From Litoreibacter halocynthiae (GTDB lineage: Bacteria; Pseudomonadota; Alphaproteobacteria; Rhodobacterales; Rhodobacteraceae): a stretch of DNA of 64,000 nt. The stretch is from assembly GCF_004365635.1 (NCBI RefSeq), contig NZ_SOBH01000003.1:558001-622000 (forward strand), given 5' to 3'. The position numbers were made by a program, and so were the translations under genes. The notes beneath the pieces were generated by a model. The model was given only the letters and a program-made list of their open reading frames with translations, did not search any database and was not told the origin of the DNA. Below, piece after piece: positions 27,191 through 35,130 of this stretch. How positions within the stretch are numbered: position 1 is the first letter of the stretch; each line of letters starts with the position of its first letter.

Positions 27191-27214
27191 CGCTATTGAA
27201 GAAGTTGATCCGAC

Positions 27215-28312
27215 ATGATGACACCTGACAGTGAAGCAGCGTTGGCCGAAGCGGTCGCAGGCGCGAAAGGCCCCTTGCGCATTCAAGGCGGCGGCACGCG
27301 ACCGATCGGGCAGGCGGAGGGCGAGGTGCTGTCTACCGCTGGCCTGTCGGGTATCGAGCTGTACGAGCCGGGCGCTTTGACGCTGGTGGTTAGGGCGGGC
27401 ACGCCTGTGGCGGTGATCGAGGCGGCACTGGCCAAGGAAAACCAGCGGCTGCCGTTCGATCCGATGGACCACCGCGCGTTGCTTGGCACCAAGGGGGAGC
27501 CGACGATTGGCGGGGTTGTGGCCACGAACGCCTCCGGCCCGCGCCGTATTCAGGCCGGTGCCTGCCGCGACAGTCTGATCGGGGTGCGCTACGTGGACGG
27601 TCAGGGGGCCGTGATCAAGAACGGCGGGCGCGTGATGAAGAACGTCACCGGCTATGATTTGGTCAAGCTGTTGGCAGGGTCATATGGCACCTTGGGCGTG
27701 TTGACCGAGGTGGGCTTCAAGGTGCTGCCCGGCATTGAGGCCACGGCGACACTGGTGCTGAACGGCTTGGATGTGACTCGCGCGGTGGATGCGATGTCGA
27801 AGGCGTTGGGCTCCCCGTTCGAAATTTCGGCCGCCGCGCATTTCCCTGAAACAGGTCAAACAACACTCCGGTTGGAAGGTTTTGAGGCGTCTGTAACGTA
27901 TCGCATGGCGCAGCTCCGCGCCCTTCTGGACGGGTTCGGTGATATGGAAGAGCTGCATGGCGACGCGTCCCGCGATCTGTGGACCGCCACCCGCGACGTG
28001 ACGCATTTTGCGGGCGCGCAGGGCGATCTATGGCGCATTTCGGTAAAACCAAGCGACGCGCCGGACGTGGTCAAGCACTTGCCCGACGGCGCGCGCCTGT
28101 CGCTCGACTGGGGAGGGGGGATGATCTGGGTTGTCGCACCCAAAGGCGCGGACATTCGCGCCGCGCTGGGTGGCATCGCGGGCCATGCGACTTGTCTACG
28201 GGGCAGCGCGCCGACGTTCCATCCGGAGCCTGCGCCGGTGGCGGCGATCTCCCGAGGTCTGCGTGAAAAGTTCGACCCGCGCGGTATTCTGAACACCGGA
28301 TTGATGGGGTAA
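27215..28312 (+). CDS. glcE: Glycolate oxidase, FAD-binding subunit GlcE
   Basis: A 365-residue second FAD-binding subunit of glycolate oxidase. It carries a shorter PCMH-like domain: LRIQGGGTRPIGQ at the N-terminus, PTIGGVVATNASGPRRIQAGACRD, and VMKNVTGYDLVKLLAGSYGTLGVLTEV, all typical of GlcE. It ends in FDPRGILNTG as in the family. It sits 63 bases after glcD, with a terminator-like repeat in the gap, and 3 bases before glcF. Two adjacent ATGs (27215, 27218) could both serve as starts. Confidence 0.93.
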   Translation: MMTPDSEAALAEAVAGAKGPLRIQGGGTRPIGQAEGEVLSTAGLSGIELYEPGALTLVVRAGTPVAVIEAALAKENQRLPFDPMDHRALLGTKGEPTIGGVVATNASGPRRIQAGACRDSLIGVRYVDGQGAVIKNGGRVMKNVTGYDLVKLLAGSYGTLGVLTEVGFKVLPGIEATATLVLNGLDVTRAVDAMSKALGSPFEISAAAHFPETGQTTLRLEGFEASVTYRMAQLRALLDGFGDMEELHGDASRDLWTATRDVTHFAGAQGDLWRISVKPSDAPDVVKHLPDGARLSLDWGGGMIWVVAPKGADIRAALGGIAGHATCLRGSAPTFHPEPAPVAAISRGLREKFDPRGILNTGLMG

Positions 28313-28315
28313 ACC

Positions 28316-29647
28316 ATGCAAACGAACTTCAGCCCAGAGCAGCTCAAAGACCCCTCCACCGCCCGTTCCGAGCAGGTATTACGCACCTGCGTGCATTGCG
28401 GGTTTTGCACCGCCACTTGCCCGACATACCAGATTCTTGGCGACGAGTTGGACAGCCCCAGAGGCCGCATCTACCTGATCAAGGACATGCTGGAAAACGA
28501 CCGCAAACCCGACGCCAAGACGGTCAAGCATATCGACCGCTGCCTGTCCTGCCTTGCCTGCATGACGACCTGCCCATCGGGCGTGCACTACATGCATCTG
28601 GTCGATCATGCCCGCGAGTATATCGAGGAGCATTACGACCGCCCCCTGACCGACCGCGCGTTGCGCTGGGTGTTGGCGCGTATCCTGCCCTACCCGAACC
28701 GCTTCCGTCTGGCGCTTCTGGGTGCCAAGATCGGCAGGCCCTTCGCCCGCTTCATGCCGGATGCGCGGCTCAGGGCGATGCTGGAAATGGCCCCGAAAAC
28801 CATTCCACCAGTGTCGCGCAACGACGACCCGCAGACCTTCGCGCCCGAGGCCTCCAAAAAGATGCGCGTCGCCTTGATGACCGGCTGCGCGCAAAAGGCG
28901 CTCAACACCGATATCAACGATGCCACCATTCGCCTGCTGACCCGTCTGGGCTGCGAGGTCGTTGTGGCCGAGGGTGCTGGTTGTTGCGGGGCGCTGACCC
29001 ACCACATGGGCAAAACCTCCGAAAGCCACGCTACCGCCGCCAAGAACATCCGTGCTTGGGACGCCGAGATGAAGGGCAAGGGTTTGGATGCCATCGTCAT
29101 CAACACCTCCGGCTGCGGCACGACGGTCAAAGATTACGGCCACATGTTCCGCAATGAGCCGCTGGCCGCAGAGGCCGACGCGGTGTCGAAAATCGCCATG
29201 GACGTGTCGGAGGTGCTGATGAAGCTGGACCTGCCGCAAGGCGCGGATCAGGACTTGAAAGTCGCCTACCACGCAGCCTGTTCCTTGCAACACGGCCAGC
29301 AGATCAAGACCTACCCGAAAGACCTGCTCAAGCGTGCTGGCTTCACGGTGTTGGAGCCGAAAGACCCGCATTTGTGCTGCGGCTCGGCGGGGACATATAA
29401 CCTGATGCAGCCCGAGATTTCCAAGCAGCTGAAAAACCGCAAGGTGCAAACGCTGGAGGCCAAGAACCCTGATATCATCGCTGCCGGCAATATCGGCTGT
29501 ATGATGCAAATCGGGTCTGGCACACAGGTACCGATCGTTCACACGGTCGAGCTTCTGGATTGGGCTACGGGCGGTCCGAAACCGCCTGCGATGCTTGCGG
29601 CTGCGAATGGTGGCGCGCGTCCGATGGACATTCCCGTCCTACGCTGA
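28316..29647 (+). CDS. glcF: Glycolate oxidase, iron-sulfur subunit GlcF
   Basis: A 443-residue electron-transfer subunit. Two 4Fe-4S ferredoxin motifs lie at C25-C28-C31-C35 and C76-C79-C82-C86; the C-terminal part has two CCG domains (GAGCCGALTHH and HLCCGSAGTYN) that mark heterodisulfide reductase-like quinone-interacting subunits. It completes the glcDEF operon; no glcG, transporter or malate synthase follows. Confidence 0.95.
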   Translation: MQTNFSPEQLKDPSTARSEQVLRTCVHCGFCTATCPTYQILGDELDSPRGRIYLIKDMLENDRKPDAKTVKHIDRCLSCLACMTTCPSGVHYMHLVDHAREYIEEHYDRPLTDRALRWVLARILPYPNRFRLALLGAKIGRPFARFMPDARLRAMLEMAPKTIPPVSRNDDPQTFAPEASKKMRVALMTGCAQKALNTDINDATIRLLTRLGCEVVVAEGAGCCGALTHHMGKTSESHATAAKNIRAWDAEMKGKGLDAIVINTSGCGTTVKDYGHMFRNEPLAAEADAVSKIAMDVSEVLMKLDLPQGADQDLKVAYHAACSLQHGQQIKTYPKDLLKRAGFTVLEPKDPHLCCGSAGTYNLMQPEISKQLKNRKVQTLEAKNPDIIAAGNIGCMMQIGSGTQVPIVHTVELLDWATGGPKPPAMLAAANGGARPMDIPVLR

Positions 29648-29682
29648 CGGTGCAATTGCCCATCTTGGGGTTCAGCCTGACC

Positions 29683-29712
29683 GGAACCGCACCGATGGCA
29701 CGGTTCCCGTTT
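29683..29712 (+). terminator. Probable terminator of glcDEF
   Basis: Seven-base arms GGAACCG (29683-29689) and CGGTTCC (29701-29707), loop of 11, then CGTTTTAT. It lies 36 bases past the glcF stop. The following 200 bases up to the protease gene hold nothing I recognise. Confidence 0.55.
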
Positions 29713-29923
29713 TATGGTCTCCGCAGGGCCTATGGAGTACAGTCTGTCACTGCCGCATAATATCCGTCGTAGCGCGATTGCTCAAAAGGTGGTCTGGACA
29801 AGTCCGCTGACGTTGGTCTCACTGGCTGTGCTGGCCTAAGCGCCAAAAATTAACCCATGCCTGCCGCATTCTTGCCCCAACTGTTTTCTACTGAGGATCA
29901 AAACGGGCATATCGGGGCGATTT

Positions 29924-30730
29924 ATGCGATTTCTGGCAACACTGATAACGGCATTACTGCTGGCAACCTCTACGCAGGCGGAAGGCGTGCTCAAGTCGCT
30001 CACATCGCTGGACGCGACCAAGGCATGGCAGGGCGTGGGCCGCATCAATTTGGGGAGCTCTGGATTTTGCACAGGCACTTTGATTGCCCCCGATCTGGTG
30101 CTGACAGCGGCGCATTGCTTTTTCGACAACACCGGCGCGCGCACCGACGATTCCGAAATCGAATTTCTGGCCGGATGGCAACACGGGCGCGCCTCCGCTT
30201 ATCGCGGGGCGAAGCGGTCGGTGATCCATCCCGATTACGTCTACAAAGGGCGTGGCAATGTCGACAAAGTGTCGTCCGATCTGGCGTTGATCCAGCTGGA
30301 CCAGCCGATCAAGAACCCGTCCATTCGTCCGTTCAACACGGCCGTTGAGGTGGGTCGCGGGCAGGAGGTGCAGGTTATTTCCTACGCCAAACACCGCGAA
30401 AACTCCCCGTCCATTCAGGAAACCTGCAACGTGCTTGCACGCGATCCGGGTGTATATGTAACCTCTTGCGACGTGGACTTCGGCTCTTCGGGCGCGCCGA
30501 TCTTCGCCATCCAGAACGGTGAGCCGGTGATCCTGTCCGTGGTCTCCGCCAAAGCCGAATGGCGCTCGCAGAAAGTGGCGCTTGGCGTGGGGCTGGACCA
30601 ACGCCTGTCCGTGCTTTTGAGCGAAATCGAATATAATGATGGTGTGTTCCGCCGCGTCGATACCGGCGCCTCCCGCGTGGCGCTGCAATCGGGCATCCAG
30701 CCGTCCGGCGCGTTGTTTATAAAACCGTAA
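29924..30730 (+). CDS. Secreted trypsin-like serine protease
   Basis: A 268-residue exported chymotrypsin-fold protease. The signal peptide is 1-19 (cleavage after STQA). The catalytic triad is complete: His64 in LTAAHC, Asp119 in SSDLALIQLD, Ser189 in FGSSGAP. Cys49/Cys65 would form the usual disulfide beside the active-site His. Distant from Deg proteases: no PDZ domain. Substrate unknown; it may act in the periplasm or outside. Confidence 0.88.
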   Translation: MRFLATLITALLLATSTQAEGVLKSLTSLDATKAWQGVGRINLGSSGFCTGTLIAPDLVLTAAHCFFDNTGARTDDSEIEFLAGWQHGRASAYRGAKRSVIHPDYVYKGRGNVDKVSSDLALIQLDQPIKNPSIRPFNTAVEVGRGQEVQVISYAKHRENSPSIQETCNVLARDPGVYVTSCDVDFGSSGAPIFAIQNGEPVILSVVSAKAEWRSQKVALGVGLDQRLSVLLSEIEYNDGVFRRVDTGASRVALQSGIQPSGALFIKP

Positions 30731-30739
30731 GCGCAGGGG

Positions 30740-30768
30740 CTTGAAACCCCGACCATCCTTTCCCAAAT
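30740..30768 (+). promoter_or_regulatory. Candidate RpoH (sigma-32) heat-shock promoter for hsp20
   Basis: CTTGAAA at 30740-30746 and CCCAAAT at 30762-30768, separated by 15 bases, fit the heat-shock sigma factor pattern (CTTGAAA and a CCCCATnT-like -10). Transcription would start near 30775, just before the first hairpin of the Hsp20 leader. Confidence 0.6.
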
Positions 30769-30776
30769 CAATGTTA

Positions 30777-30865
30777 CCGGATGCCCGAACGGGGTCCGGC
30801 AACTGCAAACCGGGCCTGTCCATTTGGAAGGCCCGACACTGTAAACATTGCTTTTGAAAAGGATG
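30777..30865 (+). promoter_or_regulatory. ROSE-like RNA thermometer in the hsp20 leader
   Basis: Three successive hairpins: CCGGA/TCCGG with an inner CCC/GGG (30777-30799); CGGGCCT/AGGCCCG with an inner TCC/GGA (30811-30835); and a weak one (about 30848-30864) in which UUGCU (30848-30852) faces the Shine-Dalgarno AGGA (30860-30863) through pairs that include a G-G mismatch, followed by U/A pairs closing a three-base loop. UUGCU opposite AGGA is the hallmark of ROSE elements, which melt on heating and control small heat-shock genes in alphaproteobacteria. Structure drawn by hand. Confidence 0.65.
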
Positions 30866-30871
30866 AAAACC

Positions 30872-31321
30872 ATGCGAGCATATGATTTCGCCCCCCTTCA
30901 CCGCGCCACTGTCGGATTTGACCGTGTCGCCGACCTGATGGACCGCGTGATGTCCACGGAAGTCACAAACTCCACATACCCGCCCTATAATATCGAGAAA
31001 ACCGGCGACGACTCCTACCGCATCTCGGTAGCTGTCGCAGGCTTCTCCGAGGCTGACCTGACCGTCGAACAGCGCGAAAACGCGCTCGTGGTATCTGCAA
31101 AGAAAGCCGATGAGGGCGAGGAAAAGACCTACCTGCACCGTGGCATCGCCACCCGCGCCTTCGAGAAGCGCTTCCACCTCGCGGACCACGTTCGCGTGAC
31201 ATCGGCAAACCACGCCGACGGGATGCTGCATATCGATCTGGTGCGTGAAGTGCCCGAGGCGCTGAAACCGCGCCAAATCCAGATCAGCAAAGCATCTGAT
31301 CCCAAGGCGATCGAGGCCTAA
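30872..31321 (+). CDS. Small heat-shock protein Hsp20 (IbpA-like)
   Basis: A 149-residue ATP-independent holdase. The alpha-crystallin domain spans about 35-125: PPYNIEKTGDDSYRISVAVAGF, then ALVVSAKK, LHRGIATRAFEKRFHLADHVRV and the GMLHIDL strand. It matches the IbpA type of Rhodobacteraceae. I start it at ATG 30872, which has AAAAGGA eight bases upstream, rather than at the upstream TTG. Regulation appears double: an RpoH promoter and a ROSE-like leader. Confidence 0.92.
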   Translation: MRAYDFAPLHRATVGFDRVADLMDRVMSTEVTNSTYPPYNIEKTGDDSYRISVAVAGFSEADLTVEQRENALVVSAKKADEGEEKTYLHRGIATRAFEKRFHLADHVRVTSANHADGMLHIDLVREVPEALKPRQIQISKASDPKAIEA

Positions 31322-31337
31322 CCCTCTCGCCTAACGG

Positions 31338-31375
31338 AAACGGCCCCGTGCTCCCCAGCTGGGGCCGTTTTTATT
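31338..31375 (+). terminator. Terminator of hsp20
   Basis: Ten-base perfect arms AAACGGCCCC (31338-31347) and GGGGCCGTTT (31361-31370) followed by TTATT; 17 bases past the hsp20 stop. Confidence 0.85.
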
Positions 31376-31450
31376 GATCAGTGGTTGCTCCGGACCGCAG
31401 CCTTAACTCCGCAGTAAGGTTAACGCGCGCCGTCACCCGCCACACCTATT

Positions 31451-31476
31451 GCTTCATCTTGGCAAAAATATTCGCC
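31451..31476 (-). repeat. Terminator-like dispersed element, copy 2
   Basis: On the minus strand this reads GC-rich bases, then AATATTTTTGCCAAGATGAA, identical over 20 bases to 27171-27190. It follows the stop of the minus-strand gene at 31497 by about 20 bases, the same placement as the copy after glcD. Confidence 0.6.
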
Positions 31477-31496
31477 CCGCAGGGTCGGCCAACATC

Positions 31497-32357
31497 CTAG
31501 AACCACTGTCCAGGCTCCATCAGCCCCAGTTCCAGCAACTGGTTGGAATTCCACTCGAATTTCGCGGAATTTTTCCACCAGAAATGCGGGATCGCGTACA
31601 TTGATCCGGGGTTGGACACCAACGCCTTGGCCGTGCGGAACGAACAGATCGTGGCCGAGATGTTGTGGTGCCACGGGCAGCAATACGTGTTGTATTCCTG
31701 TAGGTTAAACGTGTGATTGCCGTTCAGCTTCAACCCTTTGACGGCGTGGAACAGCCCGACGCGGTCGATACGGCGGCGCGCCCATGGAATATGCTCCTCA
31801 AACCGCCAGCGCAGCCCTCCGAAGAAGTCGAGTTGCCGGTCCAGCGCCTCCCCGTCTTCGGTAAAGCGCGCCAGTGCATAATAGCCCGACTTGTCCATAT
31901 AGGCGTCATCCAGACACACCGCATTGGGGTACTTGCCAAGGTCCTTGGAATACAAATCGACCACATAGGTCATGACCGTGTGGCGCCGCTCTTCGATGTT
32001 GAACGCGATCAGCTCGCGCACATTCCGCGTCTCGCAGAACGGGAAAAATAGATATTCCGCGTTAAAGCAGTAGTGCATCCAGACGCCGGGAAAGAGCTTG
32101 ATGACCTCGTTCGTGATGGTGGCAAAGGCATCCTGCTCATGCACATCCGCCTCGATCAGGTGCAGGCCGTCGCGGTCTTCAGGCAGCAAATGGCCGGAGG
32201 CAAAGGCAAGAACCTCGCGGAAACCCATCTTTTGAACATGCGCAATGGTGCTTTCGACCTCGGTGCCATCCTCGATAAACACGAGCGCGAATGGTCCTTT
32301 GGCCGACAGATGCGTCGGGGCGACGTCCAGAAACGCACGTAAAGAGCTGTGCCGCAT
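31497..32357 (-). CDS. Conserved uncharacterised protein, possibly glycosyltransferase family 2-like
   Basis: A 286-residue cytosolic protein without signal or membrane segments. The start (LRAFLDVAPTHLSAKGPFALVFIEDGTEVESTIAHVQKMGF) looks like the beginning of a nucleotide-sugar-binding Rossmann fold with a helix after the first strand, and NAEYLFFPF could be a variant of the acceptor/donor region, which is why relatives tend to be labelled glycosyltransferase family 2. The D-x-D motif is not convincing, so enzyme activity is not established. It is divergent from miaB and its 3' end carries a dispersed terminator-like element. Confidence 0.55.
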   Translation of the reverse strand: MRHSSLRAFLDVAPTHLSAKGPFALVFIEDGTEVESTIAHVQKMGFREVLAFASGHLLPEDRDGLHLIEADVHEQDAFATITNEVIKLFPGVWMHYCFNAEYLFFPFCETRNVRELIAFNIEERRHTVMTYVVDLYSKDLGKYPNAVCLDDAYMDKSGYYALARFTEDGEALDRQLDFFGGLRWRFEEHIPWARRRIDRVGLFHAVKGLKLNGNHTFNLQEYNTYCCPWHHNISATICSFRTAKALVSNPGSMYAIPHFWWKNSAKFEWNSNQLLELGLMEPGQWF

Positions 32358-32470
32358 GCCTGTTATTCTTTCCTTTTTGCTCGCGGCTAAACTCTGTCAT
32401 TGCGCCTTGAATTGCAAGATCGCACAGGCTGCGCTATGCCCCGCCTCAACCCTTATCCCGCAGGTGTCTC

Positions 32471-33787
32471 ATGTCGAACGCTAAGAAGCTCTTTATCAAG
32501 ACCTATGGCTGCCAGATGAATGTCTATGACAGCGAACGCATGGCGGAAGCCTTGGGGGCCGAAGGCTATGAGGCGACCGAGGTCATGGCCGACGCCGACA
32601 TGATCCTTCTCAACACCTGCCATATCCGTGAAAAGGCGGCCGAGAAGCTCTATTCTGATCTGGGCCGGTTGCGCCCGTTGAAGGAAGACAAACCGGACCT
32701 GAAAATCGGTGTGGCCGGCTGCGTCGCGCAGGCCGAAGGTGCGGAAATCATGCGCCGTCAGCCGATGGTCGATCTGGTCGTCGGGCCGCAAACCTACCAC
32801 CGTTTGCCCGACCTTATGGAGAAGGTGAACAAGGGCGAACAAGCGCTCGACACAGACTTCCCCGAAGAAGACAAGTTCGAGCATTTACCTAAACGCGAAA
32901 GCAAGGCCCGTCCGTCCGCCTTCCTGACGGTGCAGGAAGGTTGCGACAAGTTCTGCGCCTTCTGCGTGGTGCCCTATACCCGCGGCGCGGAAGTCTCCCG
33001 CCCACCGGAACGCCTGATCGCCGAGGCCCGCAATCTGGTGGAGCGCGGCGTGCGCGAGATCACTCTGCTGGGCCAGAACGTCAACGCCTATCACGGCGAA
33101 GGCGCGGACGGCACATGGGGGCTCGCCCGCCTGATCTGGGCGCTAAACGACATCGAGGGGCTGAAACGCATCCGCTTTACCACCTCGCATCCCAACGACA
33201 TGGAAGACGCCTTGATCGAGGCACACGGCACCTGCGACAAGCTGATGCCCTATTTGCACCTTCCCGTGCAGTCAGGGTCCGACAAAATCCTCAAGGCGAT
33301 GAACCGCAAGCACACTGCCGCCAGCTACATCGACCTGATCGGCCGCATCCGCGCCGCGCGTCCTGATCTATTGTTGTCCGGTGACTTTATCGTCGGCTTC
33401 CCCGGCGAGACCGAGGAGGATTTCGAGGCCACGCTGGATCTGGTCCGCAAGGTGAATTACGGGCAGGCCTATTCTTTCAAATACTCCGCCCGCCCGGGAA
33501 CGCCCGCCGCCGAAAAAGCACCAGCCCCGGACGACATCGCGTCGGAGCGTTTGCAGCGCTTGCAAGCCCTGCTGTCCGAGCAGCAATACGCCGCACAGCG
33601 TGGCATGGTCGGGCGCGTGGTCGGCGTATTGTTCGAAAAGAAAGGGCGTCTTGAGGGGCAACTGGTCGGCAAATCCGACTACCTGCACGCGGTTCACTGT
33701 GACGCGCCGGAGCACATGATCGGCACCGTTCAACGCGTGCGCATCGAGGCCAGTGTCACCAACTCGTTGAAAGGCGTGTTGGCCTAG
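32471..33787 (+). CDS. miaB: tRNA-2-methylthio-N6-dimethylallyladenosine synthase MiaB
   Basis: A 438-residue radical-SAM methylthiotransferase modifying A37 of tRNAs reading UNN codons. The N-terminal UPF0004 domain has its three cluster cysteines in TYGCQMN, NTCHIRE and AGCVAQ; the radical-SAM cluster is C158-x3-C162-x2-C165 in GCDKFCAFC; a TRAM domain closes the protein (about 375-438). It opens the tRNA/rRNA-maturation series miaB, phoH, ybeY that is interrupted further on by the accessory block. Confidence 0.96.
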   Translation: MSNAKKLFIKTYGCQMNVYDSERMAEALGAEGYEATEVMADADMILLNTCHIREKAAEKLYSDLGRLRPLKEDKPDLKIGVAGCVAQAEGAEIMRRQPMVDLVVGPQTYHRLPDLMEKVNKGEQALDTDFPEEDKFEHLPKRESKARPSAFLTVQEGCDKFCAFCVVPYTRGAEVSRPPERLIAEARNLVERGVREITLLGQNVNAYHGEGADGTWGLARLIWALNDIEGLKRIRFTTSHPNDMEDALIEAHGTCDKLMPYLHLPVQSGSDKILKAMNRKHTAASYIDLIGRIRAARPDLLLSGDFIVGFPGETEEDFEATLDLVRKVNYGQAYSFKYSARPGTPAAEKAPAPDDIASERLQRLQALLSEQQYAAQRGMVGRVVGVLFEKKGRLEGQLVGKSDYLHAVHCDAPEHMIGTVQRVRIEASVTNSLKGVLA

Positions 33788-33851
33788 GGAAGTCCCCAGC
33801 ACCCAAGAGTGCCCTAAGGGCAGGGTTTTCGGACAATTCTGCGAAAAATCC

Positions 33852-33886
33852 TACCACTGTTGCCGATTCGGCAACTATATGTGGTA
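33852..33886. promoter_or_regulatory. Nested dyad upstream of the OmpA/lipoprotein pair
   Basis: An inner perfect repeat GTTGCCG-ATT-CGGCAAC (33859-33875) is enclosed by TACCAC (33852-33857) and GTGGTA (33881-33886). It lies 120 bases before the GTG start at 34007 and 65 bases after miaB. It could be a miaB terminator without T-run or an operator for the envelope genes. Confidence 0.4.
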
Positions 33887-34006
33887 AAAACCTCTTTAAT
33901 TTACACACAAATTTGATAGTCTTGGGCATATATAGGTGGATGTATCGGTAACCAGTCAACGGGTCGGTGCAAGAAGTTCAAGATTTACACGCAAAAGGAC
34001 GAGGCA

Positions 34007-34645
34007 GTGAAACTCAATCTTTCAAAAATCCTGCGAAGCGCGTTGGGGGGATGTGCCGTTGTGGTGTCCGCTTTGGCGTTTTCGACAGCAGGCGCTTCTG
34101 CGCAGCAGCAATATGTCTATACCGAAGACGGGTTCAGCCAGGGCACGGTGGCCAACGGCAAGATCGTTCGTCGTACAACCATCCGTGCGGAGCGCTACAT
34201 TCCGACCATCTGGGTCGACCCGGACGGGTGCGAACACTGGGTTATGGATGACGGTTTCGAAGGTTTCATGACGCCGCACGTCACCCGTCAGGGCATTCCG
34301 GTTTGCCGCCGTGGCAACACCTGTGCCGTGATGAACTCGGATCAGCTTTTTGCGACCAACCAAGCCACCATCAACGCAGCGAACAAGCGTCGCTTGCAGC
34401 AGTTCTTCCAGTCGGCAGGTGCCACGGCTTACATCATCGAAGGTCACACCGACAGCCGCGCCAGCGATGCCTACAACCTGAACCTGTCGCAGCGCCGCGC
34501 GAATGCGGTTGCTCAGGTGGCCCGCTCTGTTGGGGCTCGTATCTCCGCGACACGCGGCTACGGTGAACGCGTACCAAAAGCGTCCAACGGCACCTCACGC
34601 GGCATGGCGGCCAACCGCCGTGTTGAAATTCAGTGCATTCGCTAA
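34007..34645 (+). CDS. OmpA-family envelope protein with N-terminal two-cysteine segment
   Basis: A 212-residue exported protein. The signal peptide is about 1-32 (cleavage near ASA). Residues 68-100 carry IWVDPDGCEHW and a closing PVC (Cys75, Cys100), a segment repeated in the next gene. Residues about 108-212 are an OmpA peptidoglycan-binding domain (IIEGHTDSRASD, NLSQRRANAV, GMAANRRVEIQC). There is no lipobox, so unlike the OmpA pair at 3157-4559 it is a soluble periplasmic protein. The start is GTG with GAGG upstream. Twelve bases separate it from the lipoprotein gene that follows, and the two likely work together. Confidence 0.85.
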   Translation: MKLNLSKILRSALGGCAVVVSALAFSTAGASAQQQYVYTEDGFSQGTVANGKIVRRTTIRAERYIPTIWVDPDGCEHWVMDDGFEGFMTPHVTRQGIPVCRRGNTCAVMNSDQLFATNQATINAANKRRLQQFFQSAGATAYIIEGHTDSRASDAYNLNLSQRRANAVAQVARSVGARISATRGYGERVPKASNGTSRGMAANRRVEIQCIR

Positions 34646-34657
34646 GGGAACGATGAC

Positions 34658-34984
34658 ATGAAAATGACCAAACTTTTAGCAGTTGTCTCCCTTGGAGCCC
34701 TCGCCGCGTGTAGCGGTGGGCTCACTGGCGAAGGCAATGGCGGCGATAAAACCCGCGATTACTCCGGCCTGTTCGGGCGTGGCCAAAAAGACCTAAGCCA
34801 GCTGGAAGCCGGCATCTGGGTTGATCCGCGCGGCTGTGATCACTGGATCATCGACGACGGTATCGAGGGTTACCTCTCCGCCCGTCTGGACCGCAACGGC
34901 AAGCCCGTTTGCTCCGGTGCAGCCCCTCCCGGCTACGCGACTGGCAACTACCGCGGCTCCGACGACGTGCGTGACCCGATCTAG
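34658..34984 (+). CDS. Small lipoprotein sharing the two-cysteine segment
   Basis: A 108-residue lipoprotein with lipobox LAAC (Cys18). Residues 53-85 repeat the segment of the preceding OmpA protein: IWVDPRGCDHW to GKPVC (Cys60, Cys85), with 19 of 33 positions identical by my count. The remainder is low-complexity. It has no OmpA domain. The shared segment suggests either duplication of a binding module or the same partner. A strong terminator follows. Confidence 0.78.
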   Translation: MKMTKLLAVVSLGALAACSGGLTGEGNGGDKTRDYSGLFGRGQKDLSQLEAGIWVDPRGCDHWIIDDGIEGYLSARLDRNGKPVCSGAAPPGYATGNYRGSDDVRDPI

Positions 34985-35010
34985 GTGCCTTGCATTTCTG
35001 CAAATTTTGA

Positions 35011-35039
35011 AAAGGCTGCCCTCCGGGGCGGCCTTTTTT
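35011..35039 (+). terminator. Terminator after the lipoprotein gene
   Basis: AAGGCTGCCC pairs with GGGGCGGCCTT (one wobble) around a short loop, followed by a run of T. It separates the envelope pair from phoH. Confidence 0.8.
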
Positions 35040-35130
35040 CGTATCAGACATGTGAAACATGGCCCACCCCCCTTGCACGCCCATGCCTGCTCATGCACCC
35101 TTCCCATGCAACCCAACTCAGGAGAGCTCT

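Noticed and set aside
28379-29542. 387-codon minus-strand frame opposite glcF
   Set aside because: Shadow of glcF; the plus-strand frame has both ferredoxin motifs.
29954-31276. 440-codon minus-strand frame opposite the protease and hsp20
   Set aside because: Runs across two clear genes and their promoter; no motif.
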